Assembly (NCBI RefSeq): GCF_963678635.1 | Contig: NC_087066.1 | Coordinates: 14,611,171-14,675,170 of the forward strand | Source of the DNA: Symsagittifera roscoffensis | Taxonomy: Eukaryota > Xenacoelomorpha > Acoela > Convolutidae | Length of the DNA stretch: 64,000 bases | Direction: 5' to 3' | Part shown: positions 11,501-22,214 of the stretch, piece after piece | Layout of the letters: the number at the start of each line of letters is the position of its first letter | Numbering within the stretch: position 1 is the first letter of the stretch | Notes under the pieces: generated by a model | The model's database searches: none | What the model saw: the letters and a program-made list of their open reading frames with translations, nothing else | What the model was told of the DNA's origin: nothing | Program-made: the position numbers and the translations under genes

Positions 11501-14500
11501 TAGTTTCCTCATCCTGTCCACTAGAGTGTCCCTCACTGTGTCATGGCCCCTACAGTTCCTGGCCACTACATGTTCCAACACACTACCCACGTCTCCAACT
11601 GCATCTAGCTGCACATTGTTCACTTTGATCTAAATGCAGGATAAGCGTCTTTTATGTTGCTCTGAATGTTCCAAAAAGTGCCCAAAAACTATAGCTTCAC
11701 ATAAACAAATAAAGGTTAATCAGATCTCGGAAACTCGGATGAGCTGATACAGGGAAATCAGTTACTTTTTCAAGCAGTTAAAAAGTGTTAATGGACTGAA
11801 TTTCACCAAAAATACCAAATTTTTGTTAAAGATTTTTGTTTGCTTTATAAGAAACTTTATAAGAAATGTAAACTGTAATGTAAAATTGTAAAATAAGCAA
11901 AAAAAGTCTTCACAACCCGGTAGCAGATTTGGGGGATGGTTCAGGCGCCTCCCCCTCTCGAATTCGACCCACTGACCACCCAAAAGGTCCCCTTGGTCAA
12001 GATAGGGTCTTTATCGTGAAATCAACTATCAATTAGGTCGACCAAAAAAGTGGCCATTTGTCAAAAAAAAAACTGAGAATCTCCCTCGAGAAAATCTTAG
12101 ATCTTAGCTAAATCCACTTCCTTCATAAACATGCACAAATGCACTTACTTTATGGTCAAACTCTGCGATCAGTGAAGAATCAAATTCGTTATTCTGTGGT
12201 CCTTGAGCACCTACGTTACTCTGCTTAACTGACTCCCTCTTTTCCACTTTCACGCCATGCCCATTAGGTGAGTGCACGTGATTGGCTGCTTTGGGAGAAA
12301 CTGATCTGCAACTGGTGTGTGGCCTAGCTTCTAGATTGACGGCGTTGTTTCCGGGGGAAGGCTGAGGTTTGGAAGCTGAAATGTTGGAGGCGGCACTGGT
12401 TTCTGGAGCACCTGGAGGTTTGAACATTTGTCCATCTCGGCTAGGCGATCTGTCTTAAGAAAAAATCATCTATTTTTAACTTTGTATTATAGTGATATTT
12501 AGAAGTGCGAGAGGTTTTCCACAAACGTCTAACATGCGCCGAACTTCCGTTATTTTTTGGAAAATGTGTCTAATGCATGCGCTTCTTGCTCAAAATTAAA
12601 TTTTAACAGAAAAAAAGGACTGCTTGCCCAAGATTGATTTTTGAAATAGAACGAAACAAGGGGACCTTAGAGCGGCGATGGGGTCAAAAAACTGCGGTTG
12701 ATGCTGGTTGGTTGAGGCTTCACTTACTTAGCTTTAGTTTAGGGTTGAATATAGCTCTGTAGTCGTCTTCATTCTCGATCTGCACTTGTGACACGTTGTC
12801 TTCGTCGTCATTCCTAGCAACGTAAAAATTGGGATTATCAAATCATTTATTTCTTAACACAGAAGAAAAGTTATGTGGTCATAATTTTACAAACTGACTG
12901 CTATAGAAATTTCGATGCGATAAACTCGGACATTGTTCAATTGTTGAACTCGGTCATCAGCACACAATTTTTACCGGAAAGATCTTAACATAGAAACCCT
13001 GAAAAAAATCGGACTAACTCGTTAGAGTTGACACTGTTCTGTGGTTTGTTCTCTTTTGTGAAGTTCTTCCTAGAACCCGAGGAGTAATTGGGGGGACTGA
13101 GTGGGGTGTCCCTGTTCTGGTTATCTACACTGGACTGCTGTTGTGACACTGGTGAGGGGGGCACATGTGCTGCTGCTGCTCCATTGGTTACCTGGCTGTT
13201 GAGCCGCTCAAAATCCACTACATGTGTAGATACACTGGTCTTCGAGTGGTTGGCCACAATCTGGAAAAAGCGTGTTAAGATACGCATTTTAAGTTATAAA
13301 AAGTATCATTTTCAGACCAGCAACTCATCCAGAGCCTCGAAGAGTTTCTAACCATATTATGCAAAGAAAAACAAGGTGGAAAATACTTTCAAATGCTATT
13401 CTTAGAATAGAAACTTCCCAGAAATGACATTGAGTCAAATGGAACAAAAACGATAATGGAGTTGAAAAGCGGACATGTTTGAATGAACAGTTTCTCTGAT
13501 AAATCGGATAGGTTAAGCATTCGGTGAAATTGAGCATACAGCAAATGCTCAAATTGAAACTTGCCATCCGTTAGCTCTTCCCTGAAGCTCACTAAATGTT
13601 TTGAAGAAAACAATTCCATCATGAAATTTGAAAACCCCCAGGAGTAGGAGAGAAATGACCTGATTCAAATGACAACACCGCCCAGCACCATGAAAACATT
13701 TTTATGCTTGACGATTGCTAAGAAAACTCCCTGACTTGAAGATACTTACTAACACGTTCACCAGAACTTCATCCTAAATAAAACTATGAAGACAAGTCCA
13801 ACATGCCCTGTTCCATTTTAACTGTTTGGCCAGGAAGACAATTATTTCTGTCGACAAGGCAGGTAAGCGCAAACTTTAGAGCAGAAAAGCTCTCTCTGAA
13901 AATTAGATGTAAATTTAAGTCCCATCCAAGAAAGCGTTTTTTAAAGAAACAATATCCTTCTTTATTCTGCTATGGCAATTAGATCATCTCTAGCGATTCT
14001 GAGACCACCCGTGAGAATAAGAAAGAAGAGTCAGATCAAACTGATTGTCGTCAGCTTCATTGTCATTTTAAGATCATAGATACTTTGTTATATTACTTAG
14101 TTACCCTTGAAAAGCAATTGGTACTAACAATCTGGCGGGATATCTGCCCTATGGCGCCCACGTGTCCCCAATTGACTACTAGAGAGTCCAACTGTGAAGT
14201 CTGAGGTTCCCATGTGAACAACTTCAAAGAGTGGTCTGTGGCTGAGAAGAGGAAGCGACCCTCCTGCTCGAAGTAGATACACTTCACTGGCTGGGTATCC
14301 GGCTGACTGGTTCCGATCATCTGGAATGTCTCCAGGTCCCAGAACTTCACTGTTCTACAAACATCAACAGCAATCAAAGTTATGAATAGACACTAAGGAC
14401 TGGTCTACTAACGTTTCAAAAAATAATGCAACATATCAGCGTTGCAAGATCCGCATAACGCCTGCGAGAACCACAGATGCAAGGAGTTTATAACTAAAAT

Positions 14501-17500
14501 AACTGGTTCTGAGATTCCGCCATGCTTCATTTTTGCGCAACTAACAAGCTGTTCAAAAATTCATCAACCTTCTTCGCTATTCTTCAACTTTGATCACCGT
14601 AAAATATTTATATGTTTTTTTCAAATTGGGCATCACATATTTGAGCAAACAAAAATTACAAATACTAAAAAAAAATAACACACAGTTTGGAAACGAGCGT
14701 GAGGCTTGTTGAAAACTACCTTAGAAAAAGTTAACATCGAGATTGCGAATAAGAAACAAAGATACGTATAAGGCATTTAGAAAGAAAGTGCAAACGAGAA
14801 TTTTACGACCACAGTAGGGATTCTTTGTTTAAAACTCGAAATGACGATAGACATTGAAAATGCAATTTTCTTTACTTGTCTGAACTGCCCGTGGCATATA
14901 GGAATTCGTTTGGATGGAACACGCCACTTTTCACAGGTGCAGTGTGTTCCTTGAAGTCTGCAATGAGGGATCCAGTCTTCAACTCTGTCATTTTGGATGT
15001 GTTGTCCTCACTGGTGGATGCCAACCACATCCCATCCGGAGAGAAGGCAAGCGAATTGATACTGTTCTTGTGCCACTGAAATCACAAAAAGAAATGTTAA
15101 AAACATCAAATCAATTTGAAAGATAAGAATTTGAATTTTAAGTCTCGCAGTTTTAGTGCAGAAAGTTACAAAAATACTCAATCCAACCTTGAGCCAAAGC
15201 CAGTCTATACAACCAACAAAATCAAAATTGCTTTGAATAATTAAGGGTCAATGATTGAACCTAGAATAAAATCCCTGTCGAAAACTGGGAGACAAGGTAC
15301 CTGGATTTTTTCCAGCTTTAACATGAAAACATTTCCTTTTTGAACCAAAAAACCTCAAGTATTTTGTGGGTAATTGTCAAGTAATTTTTTGAATGAAAAG
15401 GTAAGCGAGTAAGACATCCAAATTGAGGGTATGAAAGTAAAAGTGTTGGGGAAACTGTAGTATGATTTATGATGTTCCCAAGCTTATCACCCCGTGTTTT
15501 GTAACCCCCTTTTTCTTAACCCCCTCTCATATAACCCCGAAATCAGATAACCCCACTACAATTTAAAACCTTTTTAAAACCAATTGTTAGAATCAAAGTG
15601 AAAGTTACTTGAAAAGGATTCGGAACCATATCGCCGGTAAACGTCAAAGCTTTAATTGCGAAAAAATTTTCAAACCAAAATGAGTTAACATGCACGCTGC
15701 TAAATGCGTTTTAGATTTGAACAAAAATGACCTTGCCGATAGTCTAGACTTTGATATGAACTTGAAAACGATCCGACCGACATGATTCACATTGGTGCAT
15801 ACACAAAACAGTCCCATACAAAAGAGTCCGAAACATCAAAAAAAGGTTCTAAAAACAGTCCCATACAAAACAGTCCAAAACCATTTAAATTTTTAGCGCT
15901 TCTAAGAAACGGTGGTAAGTTTTTTCTGTTTTATTTGGCAGGAACGCAAATATGCAAGCAGAGGCTATTCCTGAAAGACTAACGTGTATGGAGTAAAGTT
16001 GATAAAACATTTTCGGGGTGACTTTAAAAGTTCCATCAGCCAACCAAAAGTTGGATGTTTCAAGCACACGTAGCATTTCAGGGTCGCCGAATAAAATAAT
16101 CCTCTCGTGATCATTTTGCCCACAGTCAAATCTTATAAAATTTTTGAAAGTTCGGGTATTTCGAAACTTCTGGTTGCTGGGGAGACTGGTAAGACATCTT
16201 CTCGTTGCTTGCGCGCTCGTAGTGCGGTGCGAAATAAATTTTCTTTGGATGGCAGGGCTAGTTGAGTGGCAATGTTGTCTGTAATGGGCTGAATGGCGGT
16301 TGCGACCTCGACGGTTGGGGTGTTACTATCGCTTAGATCCTTGATGTTTTTCAAAACTAGTCGAGCATCAGGTTTGCCCGTGGAAATATCGTGATTATGT
16401 TGACCCCTCGTTTCAATAAAGTTTTCTCCATCCCTAATTGCTGTTGCGCGGCATTTATGGGTGGGTGTGGTACTTTGAGCAGTTTCAATTTGTTGTTGTT
16501 TTCTTTTTGCGTTTAAGGTAATACTCGTGGCCTGATACCACTAGCATTTGTTTGTTTTTCGAAGATAAAGTAAAATGGAATGACGCTTCAAACATTATAT
16601 CTGATCTGATAGAGTGGTATAACAATGGTTAAAGAAATAAGCAGTATGATTTTTTATAAAACTCACAAACGTCTTTTGTTGCCTTCAATTAGCACCATGT
16701 AGGTTATCTCAGTTTTAAACGCGTGAGTGAGGGATTATTTCTCTAACTAATCGAAGTGCAATTATTTTTGAGATGCTAGAGGCATCAAGTGAATTAAGAC
16801 TAACTTTTCAGGCCTCAATTAGTAAGCTTAATTGGACTACTCCTGTACTTATAAAAAGGACTTAATTTGAAACAAATTATCGTCATTAAAAGGGGGTTAA
16901 ATTGTTGTGGGGTTATCATGTTACGGGGTTATAATAAAGGGGGTGTGAACAGAGGGGGTTATATATCGTAGGGTTAAAGAGTGGAACACCGATTTATTAC
17001 CCAACATAGCATCCCCAACACTTTTACTTTCATACACTCAATTTGGATGTCTTACTCGCGTACCTATTTATTCAAAAAATTACTTGACAATTACCTACAA
17101 AATACTTAAGCTTTTTTTGGTTCAAAATGGAAATGTTTTCGTGTCAAAGCTGGAAAAAATCCAGGTACCTTGTCTCCCAGTTTTTGATGGGGTATGATTT
17201 TTTTACCCAACATAATATAGACAGTGTGCTAGGAAAACCGATAATGGGTGAAACTACTAACTTTGAAGTGGTATAGCATTCCCTTGCGTCTGAGGTCCCA
17301 CAGTTTGAGGGAGGAGTCTGCTGCCCCTGTGGCCAGCACATCTGCATAGGGATGAAAGGCAAACGCCCTCAGGGCACTCTTGTGACACGACATTGTACGG
17401 ATTACTACAGAAACGAACACAAAAGAGTTATTCGGCCAAACTTAAAGCATATACCTTAAAATTTCAGTTATCTAATATGAAGATAAAAAAGAAGTATTGC

Positions 17501-18773
17501 CAACCCAAAATGCAAAGCAAAAATCAGCTTGCATTCAAGAAGAACTATATTGGACTAACTTCGGATCTACTTAACAATCCCCCCCCCCCCCCATTTCAAG
17601 AAAGGGGGGAGATTCTTTAGTAGGTACAATAGGGGGGAGGGGGGAGAGATTGTTAAGTAGATCCCTAACTTCCCTCATACAACTCGTACAGAAAGACAGA
17701 GGCCGTCATAGCTCATAGATTTGAACATCATTTTATGATAACAAAATCATCAACATGACGATAATGGGACTCACTTTTGGCGGCCTGTAAGTCCCACAAC
17801 TTCATCACTCCCGCCTGACAACCCGCCAGCAGGAGTTCATCACTAGTGTTGAAATTCACGGCTGTTATGGGAGAGGTCTGCCCGGTCAGATTCTGAAACA
17901 GTCCATCAAAAGCGATTAGCGTGGGAATAGACAGAAACAACTTGTTGTTATATAGAGTGATGGTAGATAAGGAACAAAACAACTACTTTCAAAATTGTTC
18001 AATTGAGTTTTTAAGCTTAGTGCACTGATAATTTTATACTCAAAACAAGAGCTATAATACCGTCTGAACTATTAGAACTTAATTATTTAAGAATTTTTCT
18101 CTTAATTATTGAAGAAATTTTCTCTCAGACTTACGAAATAACATTCAAAAAACAAACTGAAAATGAAAGCTTTAATAAAAAAAAAATACAAGACGACTGT
18201 TAAAGTGAGTATGTGATAAAACATACCATGATTCGGTGTGGCTTGTTGACGGACCATATATTGACCGAGTGGTCTACACTGCCGGTGGCCATGATCTTGG
18301 CTGTCTTCTGACCCAGACACAGACACGACACATCATCCTTATGTGCTGTGAAGTCCTCTGAAAAACACACAATTGGCACCAGAAACTTCTTGGAGAAGAG
18401 CGTAAAAATGAAAGGGGGCCTCGACTACGCAACCAACACTTTGGTGGTCGAGGCCCACCGTATTCTTCTCCATTGCTTCACGGTGTGCCAAAATTTTATA
18501 GGCCAGAAAAATAGTTTAAATTGCTCCAGTTATTCGAAGAACATCGCTTATAACTATTTCCATTTCGAGAAATTTCATTTTGATTAAGAGCCCTTATCAT
18601 TCGCAATTGAAGAACTAATGGCACTATCAAAACGATCTAACTCAACCTTTTTACTATTTCAGAAGCCCTTTTAAAAGTAGCGAAACAAAAACAAAAAAAT
18701 TGTTCAGGTCTTTCTGTCTTCTTGCGTCATCTTTTGTATGAAAAACATGTTTGTAAAACGTACCAGGCAACAT
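8591..18773 (-). CDS. KATNB1: Katanin p80 WD40-repeat subunit B1
   Basis: Regulatory and targeting subunit of the microtubule-severing enzyme katanin. It anchors the p60 ATPase at centrosomes and spindle poles. I assembled exons from GT-AG sites and phase: 18764-18773 (tentative start), 18227-18357, 17775-17892, 17262-17404, 14876-15075, 14105-14354, 13019-13260, 12728-12813, 12149-12453, 11444-11629, 9522-9598, 8836-9024, 8591-8729. The total is 2,076 nt, 691 aa; the human protein is about 655. The N-terminal half holds WD40 repeats (SVNIWSV, VMKLWDL, SLKLWDLRRKG, TVKFWDL). A low-complexity Ser/Pro/Asn linker follows. The C-terminal con80 domain (GHDTVRD, LDTIRTL, GIDLSQEER, FRELVYLI) binds p60. 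The exon at 14876-15075 has lost the usual WD dipeptide of its repeat (DNTSKMTEL). The ATG exon (MLP) is the only weak part; a longer first exon further right is possible. AATAAA signals lie at 8344-8349 and 8294-8299. Confidence 0.93.
9040..9225. repeat. Dispersed repeat shared with NEK1 intron
   Basis: Within the katanin intron, a stretch around 9073-9222 (CGCAGAGGATCTATGAAAGG, then CCTGTCTAAGCATAG and CGTCTAGAACTTTCAC) resembles 22657-22745 in a NEK1 intron. The copy-1 duplicate lies at about 3095-3245. Nature unknown. Confidence 0.55.
10363..10732. mobile_element. MITE-like element with ~35-bp inverted ends
   Basis: The left end (GCTGGGTGGAATCCC...ATGCGAAGGACCGAA) is an imperfect inverted match of the right end (TTCGGTCCTTCGCGCATAAG...CACCCCAGC). 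The inside is about 300 bp of AT-rich non-coding DNA. It lies in the katanin intron between exons 11444-11629 and 9522-9598. In duplication copy 1 only the left part survives (about 4385-4494), so the duplication border cuts this element. Confidence 0.65.
10855..11350. repeat. AT-rich dispersed repeat family, copy A
   Basis: Roughly 450-500 bp with recurrent segments: TGAACGCAAG-like start, AATAGATGGCC, AACAATTTATGATTG, GAGAAAACTGGATCAATAG, AAATCCACTTT, and an end reading CTATAAAAGAGT...CACTACGTTTATTAC. The same order occurs at 20275-20670, 21299-21694, 26755-27215, 30740-31090, 32985-33470 and 34945-35390. No coding capacity is visible; a SINE, MITE or solo-LTR origin is open. Confidence 0.7.
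15281..17184 (-). mobile_element. MULE-like DNA transposon, degraded, long TIRs
   Basis: Terminal inverted repeats of about 250-280 bp lie at 15281-15560 and 16895-17184: AAAACTGGGAGACAAGGTAC at the left end reads back as GTACCTTGTCTCCCAGTTTT at the right. Both arms contain iterated TAACCCC motifs. Inside, on the minus strand at 15885-16076, is a reading frame with WLADGTFKVTPKMFYQLYSI and LPNKTEKTYHRFLEAL, typical of the MULE transposase domain found next to FLYWCH fingers. The upstream part (16133-16354, ending PELSKIL) is in another frame, so the transposase is broken. The element sits in a katanin p80 intron, antisense to nothing and in the gene's own orientation. I found no clear 8-9 bp target duplication. 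Confidence 0.8.
17563..17664. repeat. Poly-C foldback with 17-bp arms
   Basis: GGATCTACTTAACAATC at the left is perfectly inverted at the right (GATTGTTAAGTAGATCC). A run of about 14 C follows the left arm, and G runs precede the right arm. The two homopolymer tracts can pair, giving a hairpin of roughly 100 nt in a katanin intron. It may be a minimal MITE or a replication-generated inverted repeat. Confidence 0.75.
18373..18491. repeat. Imperfect ~119-bp foldback in katanin first intron
   Basis: Three paired blocks are in register: TTGGCAC (18373) with GTGCCAA (18485), GGAGAAGA (18392) with TCTTCTCC (18464), and GGGCCTCGAC (18416) with GTCGAGGCCC (18447). The loop is about 21 nt. It could be a MITE remnant or a structured intronic RNA. 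Confidence 0.7.
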
Positions 18774-19670
18774 TGATACTCAAACTTTTAAAGATGCTGA
18801 ACAATTTACTAACGGAGTTTCCAAAACACAGATGTGCTGTTAGGCGGATTCATGGCGCCGATGTTTAAGTAGTTTTCCCAGCTGAAAAACTGTTCAGATC
18901 AACTCAGTTAACCCTGCAAACGGGGATTTGATCAGTTCTTCTTTGTAGCACGGTGGTTTTCATGATATGTATTCTAAGCTACCTTCTGTTCATAACTCAA
19001 TCTGAAATAAATAGTAGTAAAATACATTAAATTGCTTCTATACACTTATCAAAAAAAAATTACAGTAATATTAAGGAATCAAATAATTTAAAATATTATT
19101 TAGCAACGACAGGAACAGAAAAAAAAATCTTTTTTGAATTAAGATTCAACTTATGCTAATTTTCAATGAAATTCATTTTGGAATTTAAAACAACGAAGAA
19201 CCTTTTTTCGATAGAAAAATGCCGTCTGGCAAAAAAAAATAACTTTCAAAACTTTTTAATTAATTTGAAACTTTTAATGTGTGGATTGAACAAAAATTGG
19301 TCGGCCAAAAATTTATTGGTAGAAATCAACTTACAGTCACCGAACCATTGAAGCAAAAATAACCTTCAGAATAAAAAAGAGGTATCGTTACAAGTCGTTT
19401 GGCGCTAACTCCGTCCGTTAACTTGAAGCTGAAAAATAATGGAAGCCGCACTTTTAAATTAGCAGCAAATTTTCATTCAGGGCTTTAGAATCCCTTTCAA
19501 AGCTGAAATTTAGCATTCAGCGTAGTACAATCCATTTAAAAAGCAAGTAAAACTCATTTTCACAAAATAGAAGAATGAGGGTACAATAAAGCACAGAGGC
19601 AACGGTTTACGTTACATACAACAATTTATAAATCCTTTTTTTTTTAAAAAAAAACGAGCCTTGAAATAGT

Positions 19671-19910
19671 TTATGACGCGAAAAGATTTGATTTAAGGGC
19701 ATTGCAAACAAGCATCTCCTCCCCACTGATTAAGAGTAGTCGCAACTTTGGAAAAGACCAGCAGAAGCACTCAACTGTTTTTTTTTTCGCACAATAAAAT
19801 CCATTCCGAGTTATCTTAAGTCCACATTCAGCAAAATGTTGCTCGAAAGTGCAGCAGACACACGCAGGGATTAAAAGAAGAAGACAAAATCTGTTGATCA
19901 ACCTGGACAT
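19671..19910 (-). CDS. Small signal-peptide-like ORF, 79 aa (doubtful)
   Basis: The ATG-initiated frame starts MSRLINRFCLLLLIPACVCC, a good signal-peptide shape, then continues with several cysteines (FAECG, FYCAKK, ECFCW, VCNALK). It runs out of duplication copy A into unique DNA. There is no homologue I recognise and no clear splice or polyadenylation support. It could be a secreted cysteine-rich peptide, a first exon, or chance. Confidence 0.25.
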   Translation of the reverse strand: MSRLINRFCLLLLIPACVCCTFEQHFAECGLKITRNGFYCAKKKTVECFCWSFPKLRLLLISGEEMLVCNALKSNLFAS

Positions 19911-20874
19911 GAATTGACAACGGCAAGTTTTTAAAAAGATTTGGTTCCTTTTCTTGTCTTTCTTCTTAACAACTCTAACGTATCCTAGTTAGTTAGAAGT
20001 TGAAGCTCGTTACTAAAAATTTGTCTTTTCGCAAGATGAAAAAGACATTAAACACACGCAGGCTAAGTTAATTTCATACTCTGGGCTCTAAAAGCCCCTA
20101 TCGTTTAGTCTTGAGAATGGAAAAGTGTTTTTGTATGTGACTGATACCATGTGACTAACTTTGAGGGTATCTGATTTTTCATGTCAAAAATACTCAAATC
20201 AAAACATTTCCTCAACCCGCGTTTCGAATATGAAGAATATAATGTTTGCAAATAAATTTCAGAAATGACAGTTGGAAAGAGTAATGAACGCAAGAAAACT
20301 GAAAAAAAAAACGAGTTTTCGAGTTTTCAAAAAAATAGATGGCCTTAAAGCTCATTGAAATTGTAGAAGAATTTATACTGGACTCTTTTTTCTAAATTAA
20401 CCCAATTTGAGAACTGGATTAATAGGTCAAACTTTAATTTCGCTGGATAATCTGAAAACTAAATTCCACTTTCGAAAATAGAAGTCGATCACGTTTTTCG
20501 TGACCTTTACTTTTTTACTTTTCGATAGCGGTGTTTGCCTTCCTTTTAACAAAGGAAATGACCTTAACTTAAAAAGAAATCAAAAGTCAAACCGCGAAAA
20601 AATAAATTTGAGCCTGAACAAATTTTAGGAAAAAACGAAAAACCATCACTGCTAAGGAGTAAAATGGCACGGTGTTAAATAGTAATACACCGTCAAAATC
20701 TGACAAACCAAAACCACCCTACACCATAGTCGCTTCCTGTCATTTCATAATGAGGTTAGAACAACAATCAGCCTCAGACTTGACACTTAACCGAAATGGG
20801 CATACCATTTTTATATACTCCAAAGCACACAAAATATGCTGAAACTTCGCATCACCAATGACCGCAAGATTCAT
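19851..20874. repeat. 1,024-bp tandem duplication, copy A
   Basis: It begins GCAGCAGACACACGCAGGG and is repeated at 20875 with very few differences. It includes one copy of the AT-rich dispersed repeat (about 20275-20670). The right border abuts copy B directly. Confidence 0.95.
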
Positions 20875-20934
20875 GCAGCAGACACACGCAGGGATTAAAA
20901 GAAGAAGACAAAATCTGTTGATCAACCTGGACAT
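20740..20934 (-). CDS. Junction ORF with same signal-like start, 64 aa (doubtful)
   Basis: The same 20-residue hydrophobic start as 19671-19910 is fused across the duplication junction to a different tail (MNLAVIGDAKF...EADCCSNLIMK, C-rich). This exists only because of the tandem duplication. I do not recognise it. Confidence 0.2.
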   Translation of the reverse strand: MSRLINRFCLLLLIPACVCCMNLAVIGDAKFQHILCALEYIKMVCPFRLSVKSEADCCSNLIMK

Positions 20935-21898
20935 GAATTGACAACGGCAAGTTTTTAAAAAGATTTGGTTCCTTTTCTTGTCTTTCTTCTTAACAACTCT
21001 AACGTATCCTAGTTAGTTAGAAGTTGAAGCTCGTTACTAAAAATTTGTCTTTTCGCAAGATGAAAAAGACATTAAACACACGCAGGGTAAGTTAATTTCA
21101 TACTCTGGGCTCTAAAAGCCCCTATCGTTTAGTCTTGAGAATGGAAAAGGGTTTTTGTATGTGACTGATACCATGTGACTAACTTTGAGGGTATCTGATT
21201 TTTCATGTCAAAAATACTCAAATCAAAACATTTCCTCAACCCGCGTTTCGAATATGAAGAATATAATGTTTGCAAATAAATTTCAGAAATGACAGTTGGA
21301 AAGAGTAATGAACGCAAGAAAACTGAAAAAAAAACGAGTTTTCGAGTTTTCAAAAAAATAGATGGCCTTAAAGCTCATTGAAATTGTAGAAGAATTTATA
21401 CTGGACTCTTTTTTCTAAATTAACCCAATTTGAGAACTGGATCAATAGGTCAAACTTTAATTTCGCTGGATAATCTGAAAACTAAATTCCACTTTCGAAA
21501 ATAGAAGTCGATCACGTTTTTCGTGACCTTTACTTTTTTACTTTTCGATAGCGGTGTTTGCCTTCCTTTTAACAAAGGAAATGACCTTAACTTAAAAAGA
21601 AATCAAAAGTCAAACCGCGAAAAAATAAATTTGAGCCTGAACAAATTTTAGGAAAAAACGAAAAACCATCACTGCTAAGGAGTAAAATGGCACGGTGTTA
21701 AATAGTAATACACCGTCAAAATCTGACAAACCAAAACCAGCCTACACCATAGTCGCTTCCTGTCATTTCGTAATGAGGTTAGAACAACAATCAGCCTCAG
21801 ACTTGACACTTAACCGAAATGGGCATACCATTTTTATATACTCCAAAGCACACAAAATATGCTGAAACTTCGCATCACCAATGACCGCAAGATTCATC
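20875..21898. repeat. 1,024-bp tandem duplication, copy B
   Basis: Second copy of the 1,024-bp unit, ending at ...CCGCAAGATTCAT (21898), after which the sequence diverges. Together with copy A it creates a novel minus-strand junction reading frame at 20740-20934. Confidence 0.95.
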
Positions 21899-22214
21899 GA
21901 AATCTTTAGCGATAGAATTCTACGATTAGCTTGCGCTGAAAAAAACTTAAATTGACTTAAAACTTTGAACGCTTGATAAAGCTTGGAAACGCAGAACGAA
22001 CGACTGTTTATTAATTTGTACGAACTTTATTTGATTATAAACTAATAATATTTACAGTTGAGTGATTGAAGAGCACGAAAGACAACAGCACGTCATAATT
22101 AGCTCTTCTTAAGACAAAGTTTATGTTTTCAATAAATAAGTCAGATAAACTACGGTATGTTTATATTTACATCTTTTACACACTTATGAAAAAAAAAAAC
22201 ATTTTTTTTACAGA

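Larger units (their letters stand above)
18774..22214. other. Intergenic region between katanin p80 and NEK1
   Basis: The 3.4 kb between the tentative katanin start and the NEK1 stop contain the 1,024-bp tandem duplication (19851-21898), copies of the AT-rich dispersed repeat and short signal-peptide-like reading frames. The katanin promoter should lie near 18.8-19.6 kb, but I could not recognise one. NEK1 polyadenylation signals lie at 22026-22031 and 22007-22012 (AATAAA on the minus strand). Confidence 0.6.
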
